DNA of 64,000 bases from Ectothiorhodospira magna (GCF_900110965.1 NZ_FOFO01000001.1:62001-126000), one strand, 5' to 3'; positions 29,094 to 38,818 are shown, counted from the first letter of the stretch. Numbers and translations are program-made. The notes: generated by a model not told the origin, from the letters alone.

Positions 29094-29906
29094 TCAGGAT
29101 TTGTCTTCGGGACGCATCACCAGCACCGGTGAGCGGGCGGCGCGGACCACCTCGCGGGCGAAGCTCCCCATGAGCGCCCGCTGCAGACCGGCACGACCAT
29201 GGGTGGTCATGGCAATCACGGCCCCCTTGATGAGGGCGGAATACTCCACCACGGCCTGGGCCACGTCCTTGCCATGAAGCACATCCCAGTTGACGGACAT
29301 GCCGTGCAACTCGGGCATGTGGTCCGCCACCCGGCGCAGATAGACCCATTCCCCGGAGTCGGCGCCACCGCCCACGCCGAAGGAGGGCTTGAGCACCTGG
29401 ATCAGGCGAATATCGGCACCAATGGCCCGAGCAAAGGACACGGCCTCCGGCAACATGGCCTCGGACAGCGGCGAACCATCCAGACAGACCAGCACGGTGC
29501 GGATCGGGCCGGTCCACTCCTCGGCAAACTCCGGCCCGGTGAACAGCAGGGGCCGGTGCGTATTCCGCACCATGTGACTGGCCACACTGCCGGCCACGGC
29601 CTCCCCCACCAGGCCGCGGGCATGGGTGGACATGACCACCGGCGAGTCCGGGTCCTGATTGATGAGTTCCATCACCCCGTCGGTGACCGAGGCATGGGTG
29701 ATCACTTCCACCAGGGCATCATTGAGTCCCCGGGCCGCCAGGATGCTCTGCAACAGCGCCTTGCGTTCGCCGGCATCCTGATCCCGGGACACCACGGAGG
29801 CCAGACGGACCCGCAGGCCCAGCTGACCCGCCAGTGACAGCCCCGGTCGCAGGGCCGCCTGGGAACGGATGCTTGAATCCAGCGGAATGGTGACGGCAGC
29901 AGACAT
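29094..29906 (-). CDS. tandem-domain universal stress protein (UspA family)
   Basis: A 270-aa protein with two Usp folds. The first (about 1-125) ends in the nucleotide-loop pattern VVMSTHARGLVGEAVAGSVASHMV. The second (about 135-270) begins TVLVCLDGSPLSEAMLPEA and ends ATTHGRAGLQRALMGSFAREVV. Both G-2x-G-9x-G(S)-type loops are recognisable, so ATP binding is plausible. The cytoplasmic role is unknown. The Shine-Dalgarno is AAGGAGTC. Its place between the ABC transporter and etfB suggests co-expression with lipid/amino-acid catabolism. Confidence 0.9.
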   Translation of the reverse strand: MSAAVTIPLDSSIRSQAALRPGLSLAGQLGLRVRLASVVSRDQDAGERKALLQSILAARGLNDALVEVITHASVTDGVMELINQDPDSPVVMSTHARGLVGEAVAGSVASHMVRNTHRPLLFTGPEFAEEWTGPIRTVLVCLDGSPLSEAMLPEAVSFARAIGADIRLIQVLKPSFGVGGGADSGEWVYLRRVADHMPELHGMSVNWDVLHGKDVAQAVVEYSALIKGAVIAMTTHGRAGLQRALMGSFAREVVRAARSPVLVMRPEDKS

Positions 29907-29938
29907 GACATGACTCCTTGTTGAGGACGTTGCGCGAC

Positions 29939-30775
29939 TCAGGCAAGCCAGCGCTTGCGGCGTCGATAATGTTTCACGTTGAGGTAATCCACCTTGCCCG
30001 CGCCGCCCAGATAGAACTCCTGGACATCCGGATTCTCCCGCAGCACGGCGGCCTCGCCGCTCATGACCACATGACCGTTTTCCAGCAGGTAGGCATAGTC
30101 CACCACGGCCAGGGCGGCGGTGGCGTTCTGTTCCACCAGCAGCACGCTCATGCCCTGTTCCTCGTTGATCTTGCGGATGATCTCGAAGATCTCCTGCACC
30201 AGCAACGGAGAAAGGCCCAGGCTGGGCTCGTCCAGCATGATCAGTTCCGGCTCGGTCATCAGGGCCCGGCCGATGGCCAGCATCTGCTGTTCACCGCCGG
30301 AGAGGTAACCGGACTTGGTGCGGGCCCGCTCCTTGAGGCGGGGAAAATAGGTGAACACCTGTTCCCGCAGTTCCTGGTAGCGCTGTCGGCTGCCCCGCAG
30401 GGGGAAGGCCGCCAGCAGGTTGTCCTCCGGGGTCAGATGCTCGAAGATGCGCCGTCCCTCCAGCACGTGGACCAGACCGGCGGCCACCCGCGATGGTGGC
30501 GTCAGCGGCAGCATGTCCTGCCCCTTGAACCAGAGATTGCCACGGGTGACCAGACCCCGTTCCGGTGCCAGCAGACCGCTGATGGACTTGAGGGTGGTGC
30601 TCTTGCCGGCGCCATTGCCGCCCAGCAGGGCGATCATCTGCCCCTGCTCGATCTTCAGCGATACGCCCTTGATGGCAAGGAACACCCGGTCATACACCAC
30701 TTCCACGTTGCTCAGTTCCAGCAGGGGACGGGCCGTGTCCTCCAGGGGGACGGCGGTGTTGGATGATGTCAGCAT
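29939..30775 (-). CDS. HAAT-family ABC transporter ATP-binding protein (LivF type)
   Basis: One of two ATPases of the importer. The 278-aa product has Walker A GGNGAGKSTTLK (about 53-64), signature LSGGEQQMLAIGRAL, Walker B ELIMLDEPSLGL and a switch His region near LLVEQNATAAL, all LivF-like. The final HYRRRKRWLA is basic. It lies downstream of the binding protein gene and 32 bp before the usp gene. The true substrate is not shown by sequence; linked acyl-CoA ligases hint at a carboxylic acid rather than an amino acid. Confidence 0.93.
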   Translation of the reverse strand: MLTSSNTAVPLEDTARPLLELSNVEVVYDRVFLAIKGVSLKIEQGQMIALLGGNGAGKSTTLKSISGLLAPERGLVTRGNLWFKGQDMLPLTPPSRVAAGLVHVLEGRRIFEHLTPEDNLLAAFPLRGSRQRYQELREQVFTYFPRLKERARTKSGYLSGGEQQMLAIGRALMTEPELIMLDEPSLGLSPLLVQEIFEIIRKINEEQGMSVLLVEQNATAALAVVDYAYLLENGHVVMSGEAAVLRENPDVQEFYLGGAGKVDYLNVKHYRRRKRWLA

Positions 30776-30852
30776 GGGAACACCGTTTTGAGTTGGGTGA
30801 TGAAAGGCGTGGGTATGCCGTCCCGGCCAAGGCCGGGACGGCGGGCCGTCAA

Positions 30853-32100
30853 TCAGCGGCCGTCACGGAAGCCCCGCGCATCCTTTTCGATCTCGTACCA
30901 GACAATATCCTGGAAGGCATTGGTCCAGTGGGTCAGCGGCTCCCAGGTCTGCCCGTTCCACTGGGACACCCGACCATAGCCACCACCCTGATGGTCGGTG
31001 GCGGTAATGGTCACCGGCGGCATCAGACCCCGGGCATCGAAGCCTTCGATCATTTCGAAGCCGCGCCGCAGCTTGTCACCGGTGAGGGGCGCACCGAACT
31101 CGCCGATGGCCAGCCGGGCTGCCTCCACCGCCACCGCCATGGTGGCCACGCCGATGTTGTAGTAGCTGGACCCCACGTTGGCGGCGGGACCGGCACCCAG
31201 GCCCGGCTCGATCACATGGGTGAGGATATCCTGGATCACCGCCGGCTCCTGGCCGAAGGCCACCGCCTCAAAACGCTTGACCCCGTTCATGTGGTTGCCG
31301 CCCACGTTGCGGGCATCGGTTTCCGACAGCCACACCACGGAGAGGATGTTCTCAGGCCGGATGCCGTTGCGGATGGCCTCGCGCACGGACACCTGCTGAC
31401 CACCGCCGGCACCCCAGATGATCACGTGGTCGGGCCGGTAGCGGCGCACGTCGGACCAGGTGGCAGACTGTTCGGTGCCTGGGCTGGGATAACCGAAACT
31501 GCGCAACTGAAAGCCTTTCTGCTGGGCCAGCTCCTGCAGTACCGGCAACGGTTCACGACCAAAGGGTGAGTCGATATGGACCAGGGCGATGCGCTTGTTG
31601 GCCAGGCCGCCCTGATGACGGTCGATGTAGTCCGCCAGCAGCGTGGCCTGGGACCAGTAGGTGGCCATCATGGGAAACACAAAGGGGAAGGTCTCGCCGT
31701 GGGAGGCGTCGCCGCGCCCGTGCAGGGCGGTGATCATCACCACTTCATCCCGAAGTACCCGGTTCACCGCCGCCCGGGATACCGGCGTGCTGAAGAAGTC
31801 CACCAGCACGGCGCCCTCGCGCCGGGCCCGGTTGTAGGCCTCCAGACCCCGCTGGGGTTCGTTGGCGGTGTCGCGGATGATGGTCTCGATGGGATGCCAC
31901 TCGACACCACCGGTCTCGTTAATCAGGCGCAGGTAGTCCTGCTGGCCCTGGTTGTACTCGCTGGTGACGAAGGTGTAGACGGCGGTGAAGTCCTGCAACA
32001 GTGCGAACTTGATCGGTTCCTTGTCGGCACTGGCGGTCCCTCCCACCGCCAGGGCCACGGCACCAGCCACTCCGGCCAGCCCTTTGAGCAATCTCTTCAT
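30853..32100 (-). CDS. HAAT-family ABC transporter substrate-binding protein
   Basis: A 415-aa periplasmic protein with a signal peptide (MKRLLKGLAGVAGAVALAVG, cleavage after ASA). The mature part is a LivJ/Peripla_BP_6-like fold: INETGGVEWHPIETIIRDTA near the front, and KRIALVHIDSPFGREPLPVL and RYRPDHVIIWGAGGG later. It delivers the ligand to the LivHM-type permeases encoded just upstream. A GAGGAG Shine-Dalgarno supports the start. Ligand identity is open. Confidence 0.93.
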   Translation of the reverse strand: MKRLLKGLAGVAGAVALAVGGTASADKEPIKFALLQDFTAVYTFVTSEYNQGQQDYLRLINETGGVEWHPIETIIRDTANEPQRGLEAYNRARREGAVLVDFFSTPVSRAAVNRVLRDEVVMITALHGRGDASHGETFPFVFPMMATYWSQATLLADYIDRHQGGLANKRIALVHIDSPFGREPLPVLQELAQQKGFQLRSFGYPSPGTEQSATWSDVRRYRPDHVIIWGAGGGQQVSVREAIRNGIRPENILSVVWLSETDARNVGGNHMNGVKRFEAVAFGQEPAVIQDILTHVIEPGLGAGPAANVGSSYYNIGVATMAVAVEAARLAIGEFGAPLTGDKLRRGFEMIEGFDARGLMPPVTITATDHQGGGYGRVSQWNGQTWEPLTHWTNAFQDIVWYEIEKDARGFRDGR

Positions 32101-32146
32101 GGCATACTCCTCATTATCGTCATCTGGCCCGGGGGCCTGGTGGGTA

Positions 32147-33220
32147 TCAGCTCTGGGTATGACGGAACGGCCAGACCAGGAAATACTTGCGGATGTTGTC
32201 GTAGATCTTGGCCAGTCCCAGGGGCTCGAACAGAATCACACCGATGATCAGTGCCCCGTAGACCATCAATGGAATGTGCGACAGCAGATTGAAGGAAATG
32301 GGAATCAGGTCGAACTGGGCCACGAAGGCCAGCAGGTTGGTGAGCACAATGGGCAGCAGCAGGACAAATCCGGCCCCCAGATAGGCACCGATGACGCTGC
32401 CAAGCCCCCCCACCAGCACCATGGCCACCAGCTGAATGGAGACGTTGAACCCGAACTGTTCCGGGGTCACCGCCTGGTAGTAGCAGAACGCCAGCACCGC
32501 GCCGGTCACACCGCCCAGGAAGGAACTGGCGAAGAAGGCCAGCAACTTGTACTTGAGCGGGTTGACGCCGATCACCGAGGCGGCGAAATCCTTGTCCCGC
32601 ACCGCCACCAGGGCACGCCCGAAGCTGCTGCGCTTGATGTTCATGATCAACAGCGTCACCACCACCGTCCACAGCAAGGCCGTGTAGTAGAGGGCGCCGT
32701 CACTCTGGAGCGGGACGAACAGGAAGGTCACGTCCGGGGTGCTCAGGGTGGCCTGGGCACCACCGGAGATGGCCGGCACGTTGATGATGGTCCACTCCAC
32801 CAGGTACTGCATGGCCAGGGTGGCCATCACCAGGTAGAGCCCCTTCACCCGCAGGGCCGCCGCGCCGAACAGGCAACCGATCAGGGCCGCCATCAGGCCG
32901 GCCCCCAGCAGGGCCAGTTCGAAGGGCACCCCGGCCCGAGTCAGATGGATACTGGTATAGGCCCCGATGGCCATGACCGCGGCAAAGCCGAAGTGAAGCT
33001 GGCCGGCAATGCCCATCAGCAAGGTCAGGGACAGGGCCGCCGCGGTCCAGATCAGCCAGGGCAGCATGTAGCTGGTCAGATACAGGTCGGAGAGCAGGAA
33101 CGGGGCCGCCAATGCCAGCAACAATAGTCCCAGGATGATCCGCCGGTCGGCGGTCACGGGCCAGAGGGCACGGGCCGACTCGTAACGGGTATGGTGAATG
33201 CCGGACAGTCGATAGAACAT
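32147..33220 (-). CDS. HAAT-family ABC transporter permease (LivM type)
   Basis: A 357-aa inner-membrane permease with about nine hydrophobic helices, for example RIILGLLLLALAAPFLLSDL and LTLLMGIAGQLHFGFAAVMA. The LivM-type block SSFGRALVAVRDKDFAASVI, for ATPase contact, lies near residue 190. It is encoded 5 bp after the LivH-type gene and pairs with it to form the channel. The start follows GAGGGTC. Confidence 0.93.
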   Translation of the reverse strand: MFYRLSGIHHTRYESARALWPVTADRRIILGLLLLALAAPFLLSDLYLTSYMLPWLIWTAAALSLTLLMGIAGQLHFGFAAVMAIGAYTSIHLTRAGVPFELALLGAGLMAALIGCLFGAAALRVKGLYLVMATLAMQYLVEWTIINVPAISGGAQATLSTPDVTFLFVPLQSDGALYYTALLWTVVVTLLIMNIKRSSFGRALVAVRDKDFAASVIGVNPLKYKLLAFFASSFLGGVTGAVLAFCYYQAVTPEQFGFNVSIQLVAMVLVGGLGSVIGAYLGAGFVLLLPIVLTNLLAFVAQFDLIPISFNLLSHIPLMVYGALIIGVILFEPLGLAKIYDNIRKYFLVWPFRHTQS

Positions 33221-33225
33221 GACGT

Positions 33226-34113
33226 TTAGACCCTCTCGATGTCTTCACGGCCGAAGATGCCGTGGGGACGGAACATGATGGTGAGCAGGATGATCAGGGA
33301 AGTGACCACGTCGCGGGTGCCGCCACCCACCAGTGGGTCCACGTAACCGGGGATCACGCTGCCCAGGATGCCGACGATGAGACCGGCGATGAGAACGCCG
33401 TAGATGCTGTCCAGGCCGCCCAGGATGACCACGGCCACGGCCGGGAACAACAGGGCCGTCAGGGTCCAGTCCACCCCCTGTACCGAGCCCCACATGGCCC
33501 CCGCGGCCACCGCGGAGATCCCCGCCAGCCCCCAGGAGATGGCCACTGCCCGCTCCACGGAAATGCCCACGGACCAGCTGGAGATGTGGTTGTCGGACAC
33601 CGCCCGCAACTTGGTGCCCAGGCGGGTGCGGAAGAACAGCAGGGACAGGCCCACCATGGCCGCGCCGATGAGGCCGCCCACCAGATATTCCCGGTTGATG
33701 AACACGTCACCGATGATGATGGGCATCATGTCCAGCCCCAGGTCCAGGCTCTTGGGGGCCGCCCCCAGCAGGCCGGGGCCGATGCCCCGCAACAGGCTCT
33801 CCAGGCCCAGGGTGAGCATGACCACCATGATGATGGGCTGCCCCACCATCTTGCGCAGCAGGAAGCGCTCGGTGAACATGCCGAACAGAAACATGCCCAC
33901 CAGGGCCATGAAAACGGCCACCAGGATGGGCGTGCCCAGCAGGCCGGCGAAGATCCAGACGATGTAGGCGGCGAGCATCACCATCGCCCCCTGGGCCAGG
34001 TTGGGCACCCCCGAGGATTTGTAGATGAGCACGATGCCCAGGGCCACCAGGCTGTACATGAGCCCGGTCAGCGCCCCGTTGATGGTCAATTCGATCAGGA
34101 ACTGGAAATCCAT
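33226..34113 (-). CDS. HAAT-family ABC transporter permease (LivH type)
   Basis: A 295-aa permease with about eight membrane helices. It begins with LTINGALTGLMYSLVALGIV and shows the LivH block GTKLRAVSDNHISSWSVGIS near residue 190 and GGLDSIYGVLIAGLIVGILG near the end. A strong GAGGAGGT Shine-Dalgarno, partly inside the ligase end, sets the start. It is 3 bp from the upstream acyl-CoA ligase gene, so the two are probably translated together. Confidence 0.93.
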   Translation of the reverse strand: MDFQFLIELTINGALTGLMYSLVALGIVLIYKSSGVPNLAQGAMVMLAAYIVWIFAGLLGTPILVAVFMALVGMFLFGMFTERFLLRKMVGQPIIMVVMLTLGLESLLRGIGPGLLGAAPKSLDLGLDMMPIIIGDVFINREYLVGGLIGAAMVGLSLLFFRTRLGTKLRAVSDNHISSWSVGISVERAVAISWGLAGISAVAAGAMWGSVQGVDWTLTALLFPAVAVVILGGLDSIYGVLIAGLIVGILGSVIPGYVDPLVGGGTRDVVTSLIILLTIMFRPHGIFGREDIERV

Positions 34114-34116
34114 GGG

Positions 34117-36096
34117 TCATACCTCCTCTGCCAACTGGGCACCGGTCACGTCCGCCACCGCCAGGTGGCGCTTGAGGGTGCCGGACTCGCCGGTTTCGTA
34201 ACTGATTTTTGCCTCGAACTCGATGCTGCCGCGGCCGTCGTAAAGGGACTCGATGATGGGAGCGTAGTGGGCATCGATGACCTTGCGCCGCAGCTTGCGG
34301 GTGCGGGTCACCTCCCCATCATCCGGATCAAATTCCTTGTGCAGATTGACAAAGCGCTGGATTGCCAGGGCCTCGGGCAGCACACCGTTCACATGGGCCA
34401 CCTCCTTGCGCACCAGTTCGTAGACCTGGGGCTTCTGGGACAGGTCGGCAAAGGAGGTGTAGGCCACCCCGTTTTCCTCCGCCCAGTGCCCCACCGCGTC
34501 GATGTCGATGACGATCAGGGCGGCCAGATAGTCCCGATCCTTGCCCAAGATGCAGGCATCCTTGATGTAGTGACTGAACTTGAGCCGGTTCTCCACGTAG
34601 GTGGGGATGAACCGCTCGCCACCCCGGGTGTATACCACCTCGGACACCCGGCCCAGTACCACCAGTTGGCCATCCTCCTCCAGATAGCCCGCGTCCCCGG
34701 TATGCATCCAGCCGTCCTGGAGGGTCTCGGCGGTGGCCTCGGGATTGTTGAAGTAACCGTCGAAGATGTTGTCGGAACGCACCAGGATCTCGCCATCGTC
34801 GCTGATCTTCAGTTCCACTCCGGGGAAGGGTCGCCCCGCGGTGTGCAGGCTGATGGAATCCGGGGGCTGGGCCACGCACAGGGCACAGTTCTCGGTCTGA
34901 CCGTAGAACTGGCGCAGGTTGAGGCCCAGGGCGCGGAAGAACAGGAACACATCCTCCCCCATGGCCTCGCCGGCGGTATAGGGCCGCTCCACCCGGGCCA
35001 GTCCCAGCTGATCCTTGAGGGGGCCGAAGATCAGGATTTCTCCCACGGCGCGCCAGGCCCGTTCCACGGGGGTAGGTATCTGACCGGCCAGCCGCCGCCG
35101 TTCCAGTTCCACCGCAAAGGGCATGAAATGGTGATAGAGGCGGCGCTTGAAACCGGTGGATTCACTGATCCCCACCTGGATGCGGGTGAGCATGTTGGAC
35201 CAGGCCCGGGGCGAACCGAAGTACAGGGTGGGGGCGATTTCCCGCAGATCATGCAGGGCGGTTTCCTGACGCTCGGGAATATTGACGCAGAAACGCAGTA
35301 CCAGGGCGGCGCCGATGGTGAAGATGAAGTCACCCACCCAGGCCATGGGCAGGTAGGCCATGTGTACCTCGCCTTCGCGGAAATATCCGGCCTGGGAGGC
35401 ATTGCGCACCCCCGAGAGGATGTGCCCATGCTTGAGGGGAATGCCCTTGGGGGCGCCGGTGGTTCCCGAGGAATGCAGCAGCACCGCCGTGTCATGGACC
35501 GAGGGTCGGGACTGCAGGTCCTGGGCCAGGTTCGGCTCCCGCTCCAGCCGGTCACGCCCCCGGGCCAGCAGGTCTTCCAGGGCCAGCGCCCCAGGGGGTT
35601 CCTTGCCCTTGAGACCCCGTGGGTCATCGAACAGGATGTGATCCAGATGGCCGTAGCCGGCGGCACGGATGCCCAGCAGCTTGTCCACCTGCTCCTGGTC
35701 TTCCACCAGGGCACAGCGGATGGACTCCGTCTCCATCTGGGACTGGATTTCCTGGGGATTGGTGTCCGGGTAGGCCGGGGACGGCACGGCCCGCAGGGTC
35801 ACCGCCGCCAGCATGCCGAAATACAGTGCCGGCCGGTTGTCTCCCACCACCAGGACCCGGTCCCCCGGACCGATCCCCAATGTCTCCAGACCGGCTGCCA
35901 GGGCCATGACCCGTTCCAGGTAATCCTGCCAGGTATATTCCTGCCAGATGCCCCGGTCCCGCTCCCGCAGGGCGACCTGATCACCATGGTCACGGGCATT
36001 GTTCACCAGCTGCCGGATCAGATGGTCCTGATCCTGCCAGCCAGGGTGCATGGCCCTGGAGCTCTCCAGATTCTGATGTATCTTTTCAGGCAGCAT
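34117..36096 (-). CDS. long-chain-type acyl-CoA synthetase (AMP-binding)
   Basis: The enzyme activates a carboxylic acid to its CoA thioester using ATP. The 659-aa product has the AMP-binding signature LLHSSGTTGAPKGIPLKH (about 195-212), the block FYGQTENCALC, and the motif GWMHTGDAGYLEEDGQLVVLG of the C-terminal hinge. The start at 36096 lies in an 11-bp overlap with the LivG-type gene and follows GGAAGG. Embedding between transporter ATPase and permease genes suggests it traps the imported acid as CoA ester. The chain length accepted is unknown. Confidence 0.92.
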   Translation of the reverse strand: MLPEKIHQNLESSRAMHPGWQDQDHLIRQLVNNARDHGDQVALRERDRGIWQEYTWQDYLERVMALAAGLETLGIGPGDRVLVVGDNRPALYFGMLAAVTLRAVPSPAYPDTNPQEIQSQMETESIRCALVEDQEQVDKLLGIRAAGYGHLDHILFDDPRGLKGKEPPGALALEDLLARGRDRLEREPNLAQDLQSRPSVHDTAVLLHSSGTTGAPKGIPLKHGHILSGVRNASQAGYFREGEVHMAYLPMAWVGDFIFTIGAALVLRFCVNIPERQETALHDLREIAPTLYFGSPRAWSNMLTRIQVGISESTGFKRRLYHHFMPFAVELERRRLAGQIPTPVERAWRAVGEILIFGPLKDQLGLARVERPYTAGEAMGEDVFLFFRALGLNLRQFYGQTENCALCVAQPPDSISLHTAGRPFPGVELKISDDGEILVRSDNIFDGYFNNPEATAETLQDGWMHTGDAGYLEEDGQLVVLGRVSEVVYTRGGERFIPTYVENRLKFSHYIKDACILGKDRDYLAALIVIDIDAVGHWAEENGVAYTSFADLSQKPQVYELVRKEVAHVNGVLPEALAIQRFVNLHKEFDPDDGEVTRTRKLRRKVIDAHYAPIIESLYDGRGSIEFEAKISYETGESGTLKRHLAVADVTGAQLAEEV

Positions 36097-36889
36097 CTTT
36101 GACCTTCCCGATATAGGCCGTGACGACGGCAGGATCATTGATGGCTTCGCGGGTGGGGCCTTCGGCGATCTTCTCACCGTTGTTGAGTACCACGGCCCGG
36201 TTGCAGATGGCGGTGACCACGTCCATGTGATGCTCGATCAGCAACATGGTGGTCCCCATGGCCTCCCTGGCATCCAGGATGAAGCGCACCATGTACTCCT
36301 TTTCTTCCTGGTTCATGCCGGCCATGGGTTCGTCCAGCACCAGGAAGCGGGGCTCGGCACAGAGGGCACGGGCCAGCTCCACCCGTTTCTGCATCCCCAG
36401 GGGGATCACATCCACGGGTTCATCCCGCACGCTTTCCAGCTGCAGCAGATCGATGATTTCCTCCACCTTGACCCGGTGCGCCACTTCCTCCTTCTGCGCC
36501 CACCACCAGTAGAACAGGGAGGCCATGATGCTGGGGCGCATGAAGATGTGACGGCCCAACAGGATGTTGTCCAGCACGCTCAGGCCCCGGAACAGGGCCA
36601 CGTTCTGAAAGGTGCGGGCGATGCCCTTCTGGGCAATGCAATGGGGCTTCAAGCCATTGATGGGTTCGCCCATGAACCGGATCTGGCCCTGCTGGGGTGG
36701 ATAGAAGCCGGTAATGGCATTGACCAGGGTGGTCTTGCCCGAGCCATTGGGGCCAACCAGTCCGAAGATCTCTCCCTTGCGTACCGACAGGGAGATGCCC
36801 TTGAGTGCCTGAAGACCGCCGAACCAGCGATTCACCTGGTCGCATTCCAGTACGATGTCCTGGTCGGCGTCATGCTGAGTCTGTGTCAC
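36086..36889 (-). CDS. HAAT-family ABC transporter ATP-binding protein (LivG type)
   Basis: A 267-aa ATPase with Walker A GPNGSGKTTLVNAI, the LivG-type block FQNVALFRGLSVLDNILLGRH, Walker B FLVLDEPMAGM and switch region LLIEHHMDVV. A GTG at 36889 (VTQTQHDADQD) is the best start, because the longer open frame up to 37168 is Arg/Pro-rich and not family-like. The signature motif is changed: where LSGGQQK is usual it reads IPLGMQKRVELARAL. This variant also occurs in other transporters next to acyl-CoA ligases, as far as I recall. The 169-bp gap upstream shows no gene. Confidence 0.9.
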   Translation of the reverse strand: MTQTQHDADQDIVLECDQVNRWFGGLQALKGISLSVRKGEIFGLVGPNGSGKTTLVNAITGFYPPQQGQIRFMGEPINGLKPHCIAQKGIARTFQNVALFRGLSVLDNILLGRHIFMRPSIMASLFYWWWAQKEEVAHRVKVEEIIDLLQLESVRDEPVDVIPLGMQKRVELARALCAEPRFLVLDEPMAGMNQEEKEYMVRFILDAREAMGTTMLLIEHHMDVVTAICNRAVVLNNGEKIAEGPTREAINDPAVVTAYIGKVKDAA

Positions 36890-37058
36890 GCCTTCACCCT
36901 CCCGATGCCTGGTGATCTTGACTGCCGGCGGCCAGGCTGCCGGCGGTGTGTGTTGTGTTGATGGGTCGCAGCTGGCCCGTGGCCGCCGGGGCGGCTGGGT
37001 ACCGGTCACGGTTTTCGGATCAGCCCCCTTGCATGCTCGCGGCGGGGCCGGGCCGCCT

Positions 37059-38753
37059 TCAGGTCGCCGATGGCGCGGGGATGCCCAGCGCCGCCAGGGC
37101 CTCGTCACGCAGCATGAACTTGAGGGCGCGCCCCGTACTGCGGGGAAATGCCTCATAGAGACGTACATGCAGGGGAATCTTGAAATGGGCGATCTGCCCC
37201 TTGCAGAACGCCTTGACCTCCGCCTCCGTCAGCGACGCCTCGATCTCAAGCTCCACACAGGCACAGACCACCTCCCCCAGTCGGTCATCGGGAATGCCCA
37301 CCACCACCGCATCCCGGATCCCAGGATGGGTGCGCAGGAAATCCTCGATCTCCCGGGGGTAGATGTTCTCGCCGCCGCGAATGATCATGTCCTTGACCCC
37401 GCCCACGATGCGGCAGTAACCCTCCCCATCGATCCGGGCCAGATCGCCCGTATGCAGCCAGCCGGCGGCATCCACCACCCGCCGGGTCAGCTCCGGATCG
37501 TCCCAGTACCCGCGCATCACGTTGTACCCCCGCACGCATAACTCTCCCGTTACGTCTCTGGGCACCATGCGACCCTCGCTGTCGATGACCTTGGCCTCCA
37601 CGTGGGGGCGAATGGTGCCCACGGTGTTGAGGCGCCGCTCCACCGGGTCATTCACGTCGCTCATGAAGGAGATGGGAGAGGATTCGGTCATGCCGTAGCC
37701 GATGGTGACCTGATCCATGTGCATCAGGCGCATCACCTGATCCATGGTGTCCGGTGGACAGGGCGCCCCGGCCATGATCCCGGTGCGCAGGGAAGCCAGA
37801 TCAAAATCGGCGAACCGTTCATGGTCGAGCATGGCCTTGAACATGGCGGGCACCCCGTAGAGGGCGGTGCATCCCTCGCCGGCCACGGCCTTGAGGGTGT
37901 CCAGCGGATCGAAGGCCTCGCCGGGATAAACCATGGTCGCGCCATGTCCCAGGCAGGCCATGTTGCCCATCACCATGCCGAAGCAGTGGAATAGGGGGAC
38001 CGGGATGCAGACCCGGTCATCCGCCCCCAGGCGCAGGGTCTGCCCAACCATGTAGCCGTTATTGATGATGTTGTGGTGGGTCAGCGTGGTGCCGGCGGGC
38101 TCGCCGCCCATGGCGTTGCTGAACTGGATGTTCACCGGATCATCCATCTCCACCCGGGCGGCCAGAGCCGTCACTTCAGCCAGAACTTCCGGATCGGGGT
38201 CGGCCTCCATGAGCCTGGTGAAGTCGAGCATGCCGGGGGTACTCGCCTCCCCCACCCGGATCACGCGGCGCAGTGACGGAACGGCGACGGCGTTCAGGAT
38301 GCCGCTTTCGGCCACGGTCAGTTCCGGCAGCAGAGCCTGGAGCATCTGGATGTAATCACTGGTCTTGAACGCGTCCTGAGTCACCAGTGCCCGCGCCTGC
38401 ACTAGGTTCAGGAAACGCTGCAACTCCGCCTTGCGCACGCCGGGATTGATGTTCACCGAGATCATGCCCAGGCGCGCCGCGGCCAGTTGGGTCAGGGTCC
38501 ATTCACTCCGGTTCATCATCCAGATGGCGATCCGGTCCCCCGGCTGCAGACCCAGCCCCAGAAAGGCGGCGGCCAGCCGGTCCACCGCCATGTCCAGCGT
38601 CTTCCAATTCAGGCGGACACCGTGGGCACAGTCCACCAGGGCCAGCCCCTCGGGATGATCCGTGGCCAGCAGGCGCAACCGTTCCCCCACGGTCACCTCC
38701 AGGAGCGGCGCCACTCCCGTGCCCTGCACATAACTGCGGTCAGGCTGAGTCAT
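37059..38753 (-). CDS. AMP-binding acyl-CoA synthetase (FadD-like)
   Basis: First gene of the minus-strand operon. The 564-aa product begins MTQPDRSYVQGTG and has the family blocks GDRIAIWMMNRSEW, IPVPLFHCFGMVMG and GYGMTESSPISF, hinge GWLHTGDLARIDGEGYCRIVGG, and the C-terminal catalytic-lysine region PRSTGRALKFMLRDEA. The core phosphate loop reads NAMGGEPAGTTLTHHN instead of the usual SGTTGxPKG pattern, which is unusual (see findings). The role is probably activation of a short, medium or branched acid for oxidation. A GGAGGAAGGA Shine-Dalgarno supports the start. Confidence 0.9.
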   Translation of the reverse strand: MTQPDRSYVQGTGVAPLLEVTVGERLRLLATDHPEGLALVDCAHGVRLNWKTLDMAVDRLAAAFLGLGLQPGDRIAIWMMNRSEWTLTQLAAARLGMISVNINPGVRKAELQRFLNLVQARALVTQDAFKTSDYIQMLQALLPELTVAESGILNAVAVPSLRRVIRVGEASTPGMLDFTRLMEADPDPEVLAEVTALAARVEMDDPVNIQFSNAMGGEPAGTTLTHHNIINNGYMVGQTLRLGADDRVCIPVPLFHCFGMVMGNMACLGHGATMVYPGEAFDPLDTLKAVAGEGCTALYGVPAMFKAMLDHERFADFDLASLRTGIMAGAPCPPDTMDQVMRLMHMDQVTIGYGMTESSPISFMSDVNDPVERRLNTVGTIRPHVEAKVIDSEGRMVPRDVTGELCVRGYNVMRGYWDDPELTRRVVDAAGWLHTGDLARIDGEGYCRIVGGVKDMIIRGGENIYPREIEDFLRTHPGIRDAVVVGIPDDRLGEVVCACVELEIEASLTEAEVKAFCKGQIAHFKIPLHVRLYEAFPRSTGRALKFMLRDEALAALGIPAPSAT

Positions 38754-38818
38754 GATCTGTCCTTCCTCCGGAGTGCCGACGTTTCGGTTGACGTCGGTCT
38801 GGTTATGAAGTTATGGCT

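Noticed and set aside
33262-36102. 946-codon plus-strand frame
   Set aside because: It is antisense to the permease and ligase genes, very rich in His, Gly and Gln, and without a domain; an effect of high GC third positions in the true genes.
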